DNA of 64,000 nucleotides from Welwitschia mirabilis (GCA_051453625.1 JBOZIK010000001.1:208589718-208653717); one strand, 5' to 3'. Positions 32,685 to 45,399 are shown, counted from the first letter of the stretch. Numbers and translations: made by a program. Notes: a model not told the origin generated them from the letters alone.

Positions 32685-34179
32685 TGAAGGATCAAGAACC
32701 CTAGAGGAAGGGGAGTGAACAAGATTTTAAAATTTAAATGAATGTATTTACAATAATGTATTCACATAAAATAAACACTAAAATACTTATAAAAATAAAA
32801 ATTAAAACTAATTTAAAAATAAATAACTGAAAGCACAAAAATACTGATGAAGATGCATACAATATTTATAGTGGTTTAGAAAACCCCCTATTTCACTCTC
32901 GCCTATTAGCTTCTACCCAATTCTAATCCAAATATTTGTTAATCTCTCTTCAAGTATTTCAGGTACATCTGTAACCTTTATAATTAGATTTTTCAAAGGA
33001 TTAGTCTTAAACTTTGGTAAGAAAGTAAAGCAGTGACCATGATGTACCAAAATGAATATATTCCACTAGATCTCTAGCTTAAGAAAAGTATTGCTACACT
33101 ATTTGAGAAGATGATATAATTCATAAGCATATAGTATAACTGACTTGACCAAGTATAAAATGATAACAATAGCTCTTGGTTCATCTTTAGTCAGGTAGAG
33201 AATGTATTAATGAGTTTAACAATGATTTCACAATGATTCAAAAAGTGGTACAGTGACTTTGACTCTTGACAAATATATAGGAGAAGATTTTAGAGTTTTT
33301 ACAAGTGAAAAGACTCTTCAACAAATAAAAATGAATGTTTAAATGATTACAAAAATCCTTTTTCTATCACAATGATCAACCCATCAAAATGTCTGATTGA
33401 CTCCATCTAGTGCTGTCACTGAAGTTGGTCGTTCTCATGTTCTTTTGGTCGATCATTATTTCTTATAGCTCCATGTCTAGTCCACTCCTTAGGGTTTAGT
33501 CAACTACATGTTTGGTCATCCACATATTCATCTAGGTGACCCCTTATCTAGGAAAAATTATAAAACTCTTTTGTGATTTAGACCTGGTTGAACCCACAAA
33601 TGTCTGATTGACCCCTTACTAACAAAGGATGAAAACATTTCACTTTAGGTCTGATCAACCCCTTTGGAATATAGTCGATCCCTTCATGATTGACTATGAA
33701 AGTTTAATTCTTAGGTTTGATTAATCCCTCAAGAATCTAATCGATCCCTTAATGATCGATCATGAAAGTTTAATGCTCAGGTTTGGTTGACCCATTAAGA
33801 ATTCAGTCAATCCCTTGATGATGAGCTATGAAATATTAGATGCTTAGGTTTGGTTAACTTCTCAAAAATTCAGTTGACCCCTTAATAATTGGATGTGAAA
33901 TATTAGATGCTTAGGTTTAGTTAACCCCTTAAGAAGCTAGTTGACTCCTCTATATTCGGTTCATTATGGTGTAAGGTTCAAGTGTAATTAGCCCCTTAAG
34001 AATCTGGTTGATCCCTTAGAAGAAATCAAACTGATAGGTTTAGGTNNNNNNNNNNATTAGTGATAAAATTGGATTAGCTTCTAGCCTATAATGATTAATG
34101 TTTTTTGCACAAGATAGAACAAGTTTTGCTAAACAGAAAATATTAGTTTGACATCAAATTGAGAAATATTAAATTAACA
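32685..34179 (-). repeat. Copia 5' LTR with GTCGAC-motif array
   Basis: It starts on the minus strand with TGTTAATTTAATATTTCTC and ends GGTTCTTGATCCTTCA at the PBS. Units such as GGTCTGATCAACCCCTTTGG, AGTCGATCCCT and GGTTGACCCAT recur between about 33380 and 34020. A 10-N gap lies at 34046-34055. It is almost the same length as the 3' LTR. Confidence 0.9.
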
Positions 34180-35700
34180 TGAGTGACTAATAAGTGGTTG
34201 AAATAATTACTTCCTTAGATTTTAAATGTAAATTCCTACCTTTTTACATTTATTTTACACTTCATATAAAGCTTTTTTACCTCTTCTAATTCTCTCTTAG
34301 ATACATTTGTACCACTCATAATTATAAGAAGTTATTATTTTACTTTGCATATCATAAAGTTCAAACTCCTAATTAGTATTTTTAGCACTATAACATAGAA
34401 TCTTGGTTTTACCAACACTTATCTTCATATTACTAATAACATAAAAATCATCTAATACTTGCATGTATTGCTTATCTTCCTTTGAGGTAAATTAATCTAC
34501 AAAAATATCATAGTGGGTAGCCTTACTTTACTCCATTTTTACTATGAAGTTAAATAAAATTCTTTGACTCATTATCTTTAATTTTGATAATTACCTCTTT
34601 GAACAACCTCTAAATTACTGCAAATAGGTTTAAAAAAGTACTAAGTTTCTCTAGCTATTGCTAAAGTGTACTTTTATAATGATCATATGCTTTGAAAAAA
34701 TCCACAAAGTGAATGAAAATTTTTATCTTGGGTTCCTTTGGTAAATCAATGTAATATCTAAGAGTAACAAAATAATTAATGGTAGAGTGATTATGTCAAA
34801 ATCCTTTTTACATTATAACTTTTACCTTGTTATTCTTTACCCATTTTTCAAGTAATTTTTCTCTAAAATGGTGTCTAACAGTTTCATAAACATACTGCTA
34901 ATAATAATAAGTTTATAGTCATTTCCATCTTTTCTATTCCATTTCTTTCAAAAACATCATATTTTTATTAGTTCTTCATTTTTTATTGAATCTTTAAGTA
35001 ATTTCCAAATTATTACAAAAGTAGTATTTCCTCTTTATTTTAGGAGTGTTGCATATAGCACATCTGCATCCATCAATCTACCTATAGCTAGCTCTTTGAT
35101 TTCCTCCTTAAACTTCTTAAGCATGAACTGAATAAGGTTATCTAGAGCACCTATGTGTATTGAATCTCCTTCATATGTAAATAGTTTATTATAAAAATCT
35201 TTATTTTTTTTAAAGGAAATACTTTGTTATTTTGATCTTTTGTAATGAAGAAGCTTTCGAAAATTCCTTATTTCTTTATTGATCACATATCCTATTGAGT
35301 TATAATAAAGACTTTTTTCTTATTTCTAATTAATATTTCATGGGCATTTATCTTTTCATTGTTTTGTTCTAGTGATTTTACCTTCTTGATTGCTAATCTA
35401 GCATTCTTATGTTAGTATCAAATCATTGCCTCTTAAACATTAATATTTGATTTTGAAAAATGTGTTATGTTATACCTGATGCTTTTATTTTTGTAGATAT
35501 GTGTGCTATTCTTTTTATACATCTTTTTCATACTCTTATTTGAACTCTATTACAAGTCACTTTTAAATTTTTGAAGCACTCTTTTCCAAAAGAGAGTGTA
35601 GAGATTTCATCAACACCTCTTCAGTTTGAAAATTTTGTATATATTTGGTATTCTTTAGAGTGTGTAAAAGGAGGTTAATAAATGAGTTACCTTTATGTCT
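34180..35700 (-). pseudogene. LINE-B reverse transcriptase region, version 1
   Basis: The minus strand encodes, in order: DFYNKLFTYEGDSIHIGALD, KFKEEIKELAIGRLMDADVL, EKAYDHYKSTL (catalytic Asp of block A), a GVK.GYPL block (GVRQGCPL in relatives), FVD* (site of the YADD motif), QVLDDFYVISNMKISVGKTK and ILCYSAKNTN, and RIRRGKKALYEV. This is a non-LTR RT but unlike the L1-type copy at 2.5-8.8 kb. It ends at 34180, where the copia LTR interrupts it, and continues at 20522. Stops and frameshifts throughout. Confidence 0.75.
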
Positions 35701-36171
35701 TACAAGGGTATATGTTTCAAAATTTGGAAAACAAATCATGACATATAGAACAAGAAGATAAAAACTTTGATATCATGTGAGTAATTATACTCCCATATTA
35801 TTAATAATATCATTAAAAAAGAATAAAGTCCATTGTATTTCAATTTTATTTCCTAATCACTCATTATTGTATTACCAATCTGATAAATCTCTTTAACAGA
35901 TGCTTATCACTACATCAAATTATAATATATTCTTTTGTAGAAAACTCTACAATGTTAATTAATATGTATTAAAATAGGTGATCTTAAAATATACACTATA
36001 GCTCCATGAGTACTAAAGTATCAAAATGCTACAAATTAGTTTCCTAATTAATGAGGGATTTCCAACTAGAAAAATTACTTATGAGTATGAATAATTTTAA
36101 TATAACATACTCTTTTATAAATAATATTAAAATATTATTTATTTTATATAAATAATATTATTATTGAAATG

Positions 36172-36380
36172 AGGCTAGGATAGTAATCCAATTGATGAGA
36201 CACTCATGCTTTATTAAAAAGATCATGATTTTAAAACTTTAAATGTCCTACTTGGTATATCATAAGGCCCTCAGCATAATTAAACATTTATTTTGGAAAT
36301 TATAATGGTTGTATTTCTAAGGTTGGTACAATCACTAAAAGTGTTGAGTTTAATATGCATCCTAGTTTTAAAATGGGATG
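36172..36380 (+). repeat. tRNA-related SINE-like sequence
   Basis: GATAGTAATCCAATTGATGA resembles an A-box and ATCATGATTTTAAAACTT a decayed B-box (GGGTTCGAAAC-type) about 40 bases later. The following body (ATTATAATGGTTGTATTTCT) recurs near 39889 and 42520 and inverted near 41830, which suggests a dispersed family. Confidence 0.45.
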
Positions 36381-36897
36381 TTAGACCCAAAAAAATAATT
36401 ATTAAGAGTAAAAAGTATTTATAATAATAAATGATGAAAGTAAATAGAACATTTCTTACCTAGTATTGAGATAGAATGATGGCTTTAAATCCTTTAAGAG
36501 GAGTATCCTTGTAAAATCTATACCTAAAATATTATTTAAAATGAAAATCATATTTTTCTTTTATTCTATAAAACTAATAGTCCATTAGAAAAAAATGAAA
36601 AATAAAAATCAATAACTTGATTAATGTGTTTCAACTATCATTTCAGATGCTTGAATTCTTTGTTAATGAATGTTCTAAGATCCTCAAATGTAAATTTCTA
36701 TTATATAATTTATCCATAATGTATTTTATGTATATAATAAAATACTCAATTCCAGTCTTAAGATCTTTGTACTCCTACACATTACTTTTGGGGATGTGGA
36801 ACTCAAAACTTTTAGTGATTGTGCCTCTCTCCTACCAACATAGTTATCATGATTATCCACACAAAATTACACATAGGGATTTATACTATATCAATCA

Positions 36898-36985
36898 AGT
36901 TATTTCAAGATTTAAACCCATGACCTTCTAAATGAAGGATGCATATCATGATAGTAGGAATATAATCCCCTTGGCATCCTACTCA
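36898..36985 (-). repeat. tRNA-like sequence, possible SINE head
   Basis: Minus strand GATGCCAAGGGGATTATATT and, 45 bases on, GGTCATGGGTTTAAATCTTG have the spacing of polymerase III A- and B-boxes. The repeated copy is at about 40497-40575. Confidence 0.4.
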
Positions 36986-37646
36986 CTATTTTATCTTTGT
37001 GCACATATATTTTAACATCAATACACCTTAGCATCATGTCATCTTCTAATATTTTGTGATAAAAATTTCTCTTCTTTAATTAAAACATCCTCCTATAATT
37101 TTTTATTCCTTCTTTCTTCATACTAATGCTAAGATATTTTACTATTAAGTAAAGTTCATGAAATAAGCAAACATAATAACTAAGTTATTTCTAAATTTCT
37201 AAAGTATTATGTGGGTAAAATATCCCTATTTATTTTGTTATAAGGAGTGTTATGTCATGCATTATGTTCAGAAAATATCTTTTGATAGCTTTTAGGTTTT
37301 ATATTAGCCTTCATAATTTTCTTCATGGTTGAAATGATTCTAAGATATTTAGAAATTCTTAGATTTCATAATATTTTGAAAATAAATTTAAACATTTTAG
37401 AAAGGAAAAATTAAGTCTCCCTTGTTGAATTCTAATACTACTCTAATGTGAATGTCTCTTATCTAAATATTTATATTAATTATTTTAAACTTCAGTTAGA
37501 CAACTTAACATACATTTCACAATAATTATAACTCATATTCATAATANNNNNNNNNNNNNNNNNNNNNNNNNNNNNNNNNNNNNNNNNNNNNNNNNNNNNN
37601 NNNNNNNNNNNNNNNNNNNNNNNNNNNNNNNNNNNNNNNNNNNNNN

Positions 37647-37694
37647 AACAAAAAATATTAGTTTGACATTGAATTGACAAATATTAACTTAACA
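37647..37694 (-). repeat. Copia LTR end, repeated copy
   Basis: These 48 bases repeat the outer end of the copia 5' LTR (34133-34179) and run into LINE-B exactly as at 34180. The repeated copy therefore contains the same insertion junction. Confidence 0.85.
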
Positions 37695-39200
37695 TGAGTG
37701 ACTAATAAGTATTTGAAACAACTGCTTTCTTATTTTTTAAATATAAACCCCTACCTTTTTGCATTTATTTTATACTTCATATAAAGCTTTTCTACCTCTT
37801 CTAATTCTCTCTTGGATACATTTGTACCACTTATGATTGTAAGAACTAAAGACTTAAATATTTATAAGAATTTATTATTTTACTTTGCATATCATAAAGC
37901 TCAAATTTCTAATTAGTATTTTTAGCACTACAACATAGAATCTTGGTTTTACCAACACTTATCTTCATACTACTAATTATACAAAAATCATCTAATACTT
38001 GCATGTGTTGCTTATCTTCCTTTGAGGTAAATTAATCTACAAAAATATCATAGTGGGTATCCTTACTTTACTCTATTTTTAATATGAAGTTAAATAAAAT
38101 TATTTAATTCATTATCTTTAATTTTAATAATGACCTCTTTCAACAACCTCTAAATTACTGCAATTATGTTAAAAGAAGTACTAAACTTTTCTAGCTATTG
38201 CTAAAGTGTATTATTACAATGATCATATGCTTTGAAAAAATCCACAAAGTAAATGAAAATTTTTATTCTGTGTACCTTTGCTAAATCAATGTAATATCTA
38301 AGAGTAACCAAATAATTAATGGTAGAGTGATTATGACAAAATCCTTCTTACATTATAACTTTTACCTTGTTCTTCTTTACCCATTTTCCAAGTCATTTTT
38401 CTCCAAAATGGTGTTTAACAGTTTCATAAAAATATTGCTAATAATAATAAGTTTATAGTCATTTCCATTTTTCCTATTCCATTTCTTTCAAAAAACATCA
38501 TATTTTTATTGGTTCTTCATTTCTTATTGAATCCCTCTATAAAGATTTAAGTAATTTTTAAATTATTACAAAAGTAGTATTTCCTTCTTAGTTTAGGAGT
38601 TTTGCATGTATCATATCTACATCCATCACTCTACCTATAGCTAGCTCTTTGATTCCCTCCTTAAGCTTCTTAAGCATGAACTAAATAAGGTTATCTAGAG
38701 CACCTATGTGTATTGAATCTCCTTCATATGTAAATAGTTTATTATAAAAATCTTTAATTTTTTTAAAGGAAAATATTTATTCTTCTAATCTTTCATAATG
38801 AAGAAGCTTTTGAAATTTTTTTATTTCTCTATTGATCACATATCCTATTGAGTTACAATAATGACTTTTTTCTTATTTCTAATCAGTCTTTTATGGGCAT
38901 TTATCTTTTCATTGTTTTGTTCTAGTGATTTTACCTTCTTGATTGCTAACCCAGCATTCTTATGTTACTATCAAAACATTACCTATTAAACATTAATATT
39001 TTATTTTTAAAAATGTGTTATGCTATATCTGATGCTTTTATTTTTGTATATTTGCATGCTATTCTTTTTACACATCTTTTTCATACTCTTATTTAAACTC
39101 TCCTACAAGTCACTTTTAAATTTTTGAAGCACTCTTTTCTCGCATAGTAAGCTCACTTGAATTTGAAATTCCAAAATAGAGTGTAGAGATTTCATCAATG
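37695..39200 (-). pseudogene. LINE-B reverse transcriptase region, version 2
   Basis: It is parallel to 34180-35700 with scattered differences and small indels. It shares the copia junction with version 1, so the two are the same locus or a duplication younger than the copia insertion. The 100-N gap between them suggests alternative haplotypes. Confidence 0.7.
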
Positions 39201-41132
39201 CCTCTTCAGTTTGATAATTTTGTATAAATTTGGTACTCTTTAGAGTGTATAAAAGGAGATTAATAAATGAGTCACTTTTATGTCTTACAAGGGTATATGT
39301 TTTAAAATATGGAAAACCAATCATTACATATAGAATAAGAAGATAAAAACTTTAATATCATGTGAGTAATTATACTCCCATATTATTAATAATATTATCA
39401 AAATAGAATAAAGTCCATTATATTTTAATTTTATTTCCCAATCATTCACTATTGTATTACCAATCTAATAAATCTCTTTAACAGAGACCTATAACTACAT
39501 CAAATTATAATATATTATTTTGTGCAAAACTCTATAATGTCAATTAATATGTATTAAAATAGGTGATATTAAGATATACATTGTAGGTTCATGAGTACTA
39601 AAGTATCAAAATGCTACAAATTAGTTTCTTAATTAATAAGGGATTTCCAACTGGAAAAATTGCTTATGAGTATCAATACTTTTAATATAACATACTCTTT
39701 TATAAATAATTTTAAAATATTATTTATTTGATAAAAATAATATTATTTTTAAAATGAGGTTAATATGACAGTAATCTAATTAATGAGACACTCATTCTCT
39801 ATTAAAAAGATCATGAATTTAAAACTTGGAATGTCCTACTTGGTATACCATAAGGCCCTTGGCATAATTAAACATTTATTTTGGAAATTATAGTAGTTGT
39901 ATTTCTAAGGTTAGTACAATCACTAAAAGTATTGATTTTAATATGCATCCTACTTTTAAAATGGGATGTTAGACCCAAAAAAATAATTATTAAGAGTAAA
40001 AGGTATATATAATAATAAATGATGTAAAGTAAATAGAACATTTCTTACTTAGTATTGAGATATAATAATGACTTTAAATCCTTCAAGAGGAGTATCCTTG
40101 TAAAATTTATACCCAAAATATTATTTAAAATGAGAATAATATTTTTCTTTTATTCTATAAAACTAATATTACATTAGAAAAAAATGAAAATTAAAAATCA
40201 ATAACTTGATTAATGTGTTTCAACTATCATTTAGATTCTTAAATGCTTTGTTAATGAATGTTCTAAGATCCTCAAATGTACATTTTTATTATATAATATA
40301 TCCATAATGTCTTTTATGTATATAATAAAATAATCAATTAAATCTTAAGATCTTTTACTCAAACACATTACTTTTGGATATGTGGAACTAAAAACTTTTA
40401 GTAATTGTGCCTCTCTCCTACCAACATAGTTATCATGATTGTCCACACAAAATTACACATAGGGATTTGTACTATGTCAATTAAGTTATTTCAAGATTTA
40501 AACCCATGACCTTCTACATGAAGAATGCATATCACGCTAGTAGGAATATAATCCCCTTGGCATCCTACTCACTATTTTGCCTTTGTGCACATATATTTTA
40601 ACATCAATATATCTTAGCATCATGTCATCTAGCGGTATTTTGTGATAAAAATTTCTCTTCTTGAATTAAACACACCCCTATAATTTTTTCTTCCTTCTTT
40701 CTTCATACTAATGCTAAGATATTTTACTATTAAGTAAATTTCGTGAAATAAGAAAACATAATTACTAAGTTATTTCTAAATTTCTAAAGTATTATGTGGG
40801 TAAAATATCCCTATTTATTTTGTTATAAGGTATGTTATATCATGCATTATGTTCAGAAAATATCTTTTGATAGCTTCTAGGTTTTGTATTATCCTTTATA
40901 ATTTCCTTCATGGTTGAAATGGTTCTAAGATATTTAGAAATTCTTATATTTCATAATATTTTGAAAGTAAATTTAAACATTTTAGAAAGGAAAAATCTAG
41001 TCTTCCTTGTTGAATTATAATACTACTCTAATGTTAACATCTCTTATCTAGATATTTAAATTAATTGTTTTAAACTTTACTGAGATAACTTAAAATATGT
41101 TTTATAATAATTATAACTAATATTCATAATAA
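39201..41132. repeat. Second version of 35701-37546
   Basis: Continuation of the long parallel stretch (34133-37546 matched by 37647-41132). It contains the second versions of the SINE-like sequences. No gene seen. Confidence 0.7.
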
Positions 41133-41157
41133 AAACCATTAATAAATATATCCAATG

Positions 41158-41232
41158 GGGCAATGGCCCTAGCTTACTAATTAAATTTGATCAATGATTT
41201 CCTTGGCATTAAGAGTTTAATTCCCAAAGGAA
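41158..41232 (+). repeat. tRNA-like SINE head
   Basis: CAATGGCCCTAGCTTACTAA (A-box-like) and AAGAGTTTAATTCCCAAAGG (B-box-like, GGTTCGATTCCC type) lie about 50 bases apart. Confidence 0.45.
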
Positions 41233-41897
41233 TTAAGGGGTGTATATGCAATCATAACTAAATCCTATAAGGTGTGATCAGTGCTTCCATATAATGCTAG
41301 GATTTCATACTCAAAACAAAAAAAAAAATCAAGAAATTATATTAGATTTTTATTTTTCAAATACATTATAACTTAATTTTAAATTTATGATTTAAAGGTA
41401 AATCCATTTATAATTTATTACGTATGTAGCTCAAGTGAATTATTATTTTATGAGAAAATTTTAGAAGTAGAAAATTAAATTACATAATGGAGAATCATAA
41501 ATCATTATAACTTTATAATTATAATTATTATATTAGATAAGAAAAGTATAAATACCTAATAGCACATTATATGTGGTGTTAAATGTATCTTTTAAGTATT
41601 AGAATACTAACACTCATAACTAATTTTTAAATAACAATTTCATGTAAATCTGTCAATTCTCTATTTAAGTAGGTTTTAAACAATATCCACATTTTATGAA
41701 CTTCATTTTTAATACTATTTATATATTACAGTTATTATCTTATCTTATTTTTAAAACTTATTTGTAAACTTATTATGTCTAATTTATAATAGAGGGGATG
41801 TTAAGCTTGAAAATTTTAGGGACCATACTTACCTCAAGTGTATAACCACCATTATAATCTAAATAAAACATTTAATATGGCTCAAGCATAGAGTATC

Positions 41898-42171
41898 AAG
41901 CAGAGTATGCAAATGTTATAACCCAAAATCTCTTAAATGAAAGACAAGTTTTCAACTAGTTAGATTAACAAACCATTAGAAAATATAAAAGGCCCATTAT
42001 CTATACTTAATAAAGAGTTATTTAGATCATCTAGACTTATCAAGCAGAGTATGCAAGTGTTATGACTCAAAATCTAGTTTTCAACTAGTTAGATTAACAA
42101 ACCATTAGAAAATATAAAAGGCCCATTATCTATACTTAATAATGAGTTATTTAGACCATCTAGACTTATCT
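41898..42171. repeat. Tandem duplication of about 135 bases
   Basis: TATCAAGCAGAGTATGCAA to CATCTAGACTTATC occurs twice in succession. The second copy lacks a stretch (CTTAAATGAAAGACAAG) of the first and is otherwise nearly identical. No gap separates them, so this is a true duplication. Confidence 0.85.
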
Positions 42172-44611
42172 TAGTAATACAAGCTCCTTCTATACTTGTA
42201 GATATAATATAATTATCTTTTCAATTTTTGTTTGGGATAAGTAAATCTTTTTGTTAATTTTAAAAGTGTGTATTTTACATATCTTTAATCTACTAGATTT
42301 TATATGATTCTTTTACAATTAAAAACTTTTTATTTTAGCCTACACTTTATAAGACATCTAAAATACTTCTAACTCTTTTTCTATGTGTATTAATGCTAAT
42401 GTGGTGGAAGTCTAACTAGAAGAACATTCCTCCTTCATTTAAGATATTGTATTTTGAACATTTGAATGCTTTTTTAACATACTACATTATCCTAACAATA
42501 ATAGACTAATTGTTTAGGTGATTATAATGGTTGTACTTCTAAGGAAGGTGTGATCATAAAAAGTTTCAAGATTGATGTCCCCTTATTCACATTAATGATT
42601 TTTATATTTAAGATCTTTGTATATTTGGAATAATTTTATATATATATAGAAAGTTTTTATTTTCTTTTATTTCTTTTAAGATACATAATTTATATAAGTT
42701 TAATTTTATAATCAAAATTTTATATTATGTTTTATATACACACAAACATTATTCTATTACATAAAGGTAACTACATAAATGTAATGTTAGGATTTCTATA
42801 TAATGTACTTTTTTGAATTTCTTATTTTTATTTTTTCCAATGCTAGTAATAATAGTATTTGAATTTTACCAAGTCTTAGACTATTAAAAAAATAATTATT
42901 ATATTTTAAAAATACATACATTATTATTGCATGCATGTAATTTTAAAACAAAGAGAATAAAACTTTGTTGATAAAGATTAAAAAAAACATGGATGGAAAA
43001 AATAGTTAAATGGTTTGATTGATTGAGTTATTATGAGTGGTAGCTAATCAACCTTTAATAAGAAGGCTTTTCCTAACTTTGGTATTTTTGACAGTTGCAT
43101 TAACTAGTGTATTTTGTTAATGTTTGAACTAATCATAAATAGTTTTTTAATTCAAATATATCTTTATGAAGAGAAAATAAAGAATAAAGTTTCCACATAA
43201 ATACAATTCAAAAATGACATACAAAATGAGACAGTAGGAAATATACCTATATTTTATAAAGAGTTAAGATGGATTATTTATTTAGTATTGAGATTTACAT
43301 TATACTTTATATTTTGATTTATTATTTATCTTTTGAACTTACCACAATATTAATCTTCAACGAAAAGATTGATATTATATAATTATTCAAGCCTCTGTTA
43401 TTTATAAATATGTTTAAATGAAGAATTAAAATTTAATTTCTAAAACTTTATTTATTATTATAATAATTATTTCCTTAAAAATTAAATTAAGGTAAGGAAA
43501 TCATATGTAAGAAAGAAAAATTAAAAAAACATAAGCAAAAAGAAAAATCATACCATGATAATATTAAGAAAGTAACTCCAATTTCATTATCTTAGCTTAT
43601 AATGTGTACTCAAGCTTATGATACTTGTTTGATCATTAAAAACCAATTGAAAATAAACATTGAGCCATATAACCATTACATAGATATCCAAAAAAATCCT
43701 TACTAGAGATATCATAAATTCAAATAATAAAAATATTACATCTGTAACACAATAAAGAACTAATTCTATAATAGAAATAGAAATTTATTATAATAATAAA
43801 CATAGTTAATTAACTAAATAACAAATAAAAATATGAATCTATTTGTAATGCTATAAGTAATTTATCATTTAGACCTTTAAATAATTAAAGCATGTAGGAA
43901 AAGAATATTAAACATTAAATGCAATCACAAAAACTTGAATAAGAAGTAAACTAAGTTTGACATGCACTTTCACAAACAAGTGATTAGCTAAATAGTTAGT
44001 TGTGAATTAGCCTTAAGAATAAAAATCTTAGAGCCATAAAAAGAATAATTAGTTCTTTAATATTATCTAATAATAATTTAATTTATCAACTTTTCATTTT
44101 AATTTTTCACTTACTTCTAGTTTGTAACATGATATTAGAGCTTGCTATTGAATCATGGAATACATAAGATCAATGTTTTTCTAAAAGAGTTTAAGCTTAA
44201 TCATAATAATTATGTATTTTGGGTTAAAAGAATGAATAAATTTCTATTAAAACTTAGGGGTAATATAATACATTAAGAAAGAACTCATTAAAAATATAAA
44301 AAATTCAAAGTTTTAAATTGAAATTAGACATTACCAAGCCTAGCCCTGACTGTTAAAGCCAAAACTTTCTATTATTAAAAAGAGAATAAACTCTGAACAA
44401 ACTTTTAACTAAATTAAAGATCTTTTCCAAAGAATGAAATTCTTCATCTATAAGATACTAAATGATCTCTATATTCTTAGACTTATAAAATGCTTACTAA
44501 TTACCAACTACATTAAGCATACTTTAGCATTAAAGACAAAGATTAATGATTAAGGAATTATCTTGCATAATAAGTAAATACAGATTTATTAGATAAAAGA
44601 ATTTTTCCCTT

Positions 44612-45031
44612 TGTGATGTTCCATTTTACTTCTTTAAGATCATTCCATGTAAAAAGGGAACATATAAGCATTATGCCAGAATCAATAAGAACATCAAGGA
44701 ATAATTTAGTAGAAAAGTAAACATTGTTATTAATAACAGTGGATTACATTCTTTATCATTAGCCAATAGCCTTAGACTAGTGATCAAAGGTAAAGGCATG
44801 GACTATGACCTGATCCCTTTTCTTGGAATCCTTGGGGATCAGCTAAGGTTTTCGTTAATTACATACACCCAGCTTATGCAACTCCACCTAATTCCATAAG
44901 CTTAATATCATTATAAAAGGACACAGTTCACATATTTGGATTACACCCATTCATAAAAATTCATTAATCCTGCTTAATTACATTTAGCATCTTAACATAC
45001 TTCTTTACAACTATGAAATTTGAACATTACA
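44612..45031 (-). repeat. Ty3/gypsy 3' LTR
   Basis: 420 bases. Minus strand begins TGTAATGTTCAAATTTC and ends GGAACATCACA. It is matched by the right LTR (58173-58582). Confidence 0.9.
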
Positions 45032-45046
45032 TTCCCTTCCCCTTAA
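45032..45046 (-). other. Ty3/gypsy polypurine tract
   Basis: Minus strand AATTAAGGGGAAGGGAA directly precedes the LTR start TGTAATG, the expected plus-strand priming site. Confidence 0.88.
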
Positions 45047-45230
45047 TTATTATGGTCGTCCTCACATGTGGTTTTCCTTCTTCTTGCACCATCCATGAAG
45101 ATGTGCTCATCTAGATTATCTTATGTATTATCTATAAAAAAGAGAGAGAGAAAAATACTATATATTAAGAGATACACTGAAAAATGAAAAAAATATCATA
45201 TCATGCTTTATTAAAAAGTTTGATGAAAGT

Positions 45231-45360
45231 ATCCTGCATATAGTCCTTATATTTCCAAATTTGTTAATTACAATGGGTCCATTAGACAAGTACTTCTTTT
45301 ACATTCTTACTTCTTAATTTTCTACTTCTGGTATCTAAGACATTTTCAGGCTAAATAGTA
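45231..45360 (-). pseudogene. Chromodomain at the end of gypsy integrase
   Basis: The minus strand reads PENVLDTRSRKLRSKNVKEV then LVQWTHCN*QIWKYKDY, resembling P..ILD.R......VLVKW......ATWE in chromodomain-bearing gypsy elements. The domain is thought to steer integration by binding modified histones. A stop lies where Gln or Glu is expected. Confidence 0.7.
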
Positions 45361-45399
45361 AATGCCAAGTTAGGATTGAGTATAATGTTTTGCTAGTTC

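Larger units (their letters stand above)
20523..34179 (-). mobile_element. Ty1/copia retrotransposon, SIRE-like layout, decayed
   Basis: The boundaries are defined by LTRs with TG...CA ends (3' LTR 20523-22002, 5' LTR 32685-34179), a primer-binding site complementary to initiator tRNA-Met next to the 5' LTR, and a polypurine tract next to the 3' LTR. Between them, read on the minus strand, are gag with a CCHC knuckle, protease, gag-pre-integrase, integrase, RT, RNase H and an extra ORF before the 3' LTR. The extra ORF and long LTRs (about 1.5 kb) fit the SIRE/Sirevirus group. Four 100-N gaps with duplicated flanks inflate the length; I estimate the real element at about 8-9 kb. Flanking bases TTGGT and TGAGT do not form a clear target-site duplication. 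Confidence 0.88.
35701..37546. other. Region upstream of LINE-B RT, with SINE-like pieces
   Basis: I could not identify the LINE-B endonuclease here, so this may be flanking DNA. It contains tRNA-like sequences at 36172-36245 (+) and 36898-36985 (-), annotated separately. The whole stretch is repeated at 39200-41132 after a gap. Confidence 0.4.
41133..44611. other. AT-rich intergenic-like stretch with short repeats
   Basis: No gene was recognised. It includes a tRNA-like element (41158-41232), a tandem duplication (41898-42171), and a pair of sequences in inverted orientation related to the SINE-like body (about 41807-41880 and 42516-42590). The rest is very AT-rich. Confidence 0.45.

Noticed and set aside
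36617-36931. 104-residue + strand frame
   Set aside because: It lies in AT-rich repeat sequence overlapping a tRNA-like element. Its parallel copy near 40220 is not kept open.
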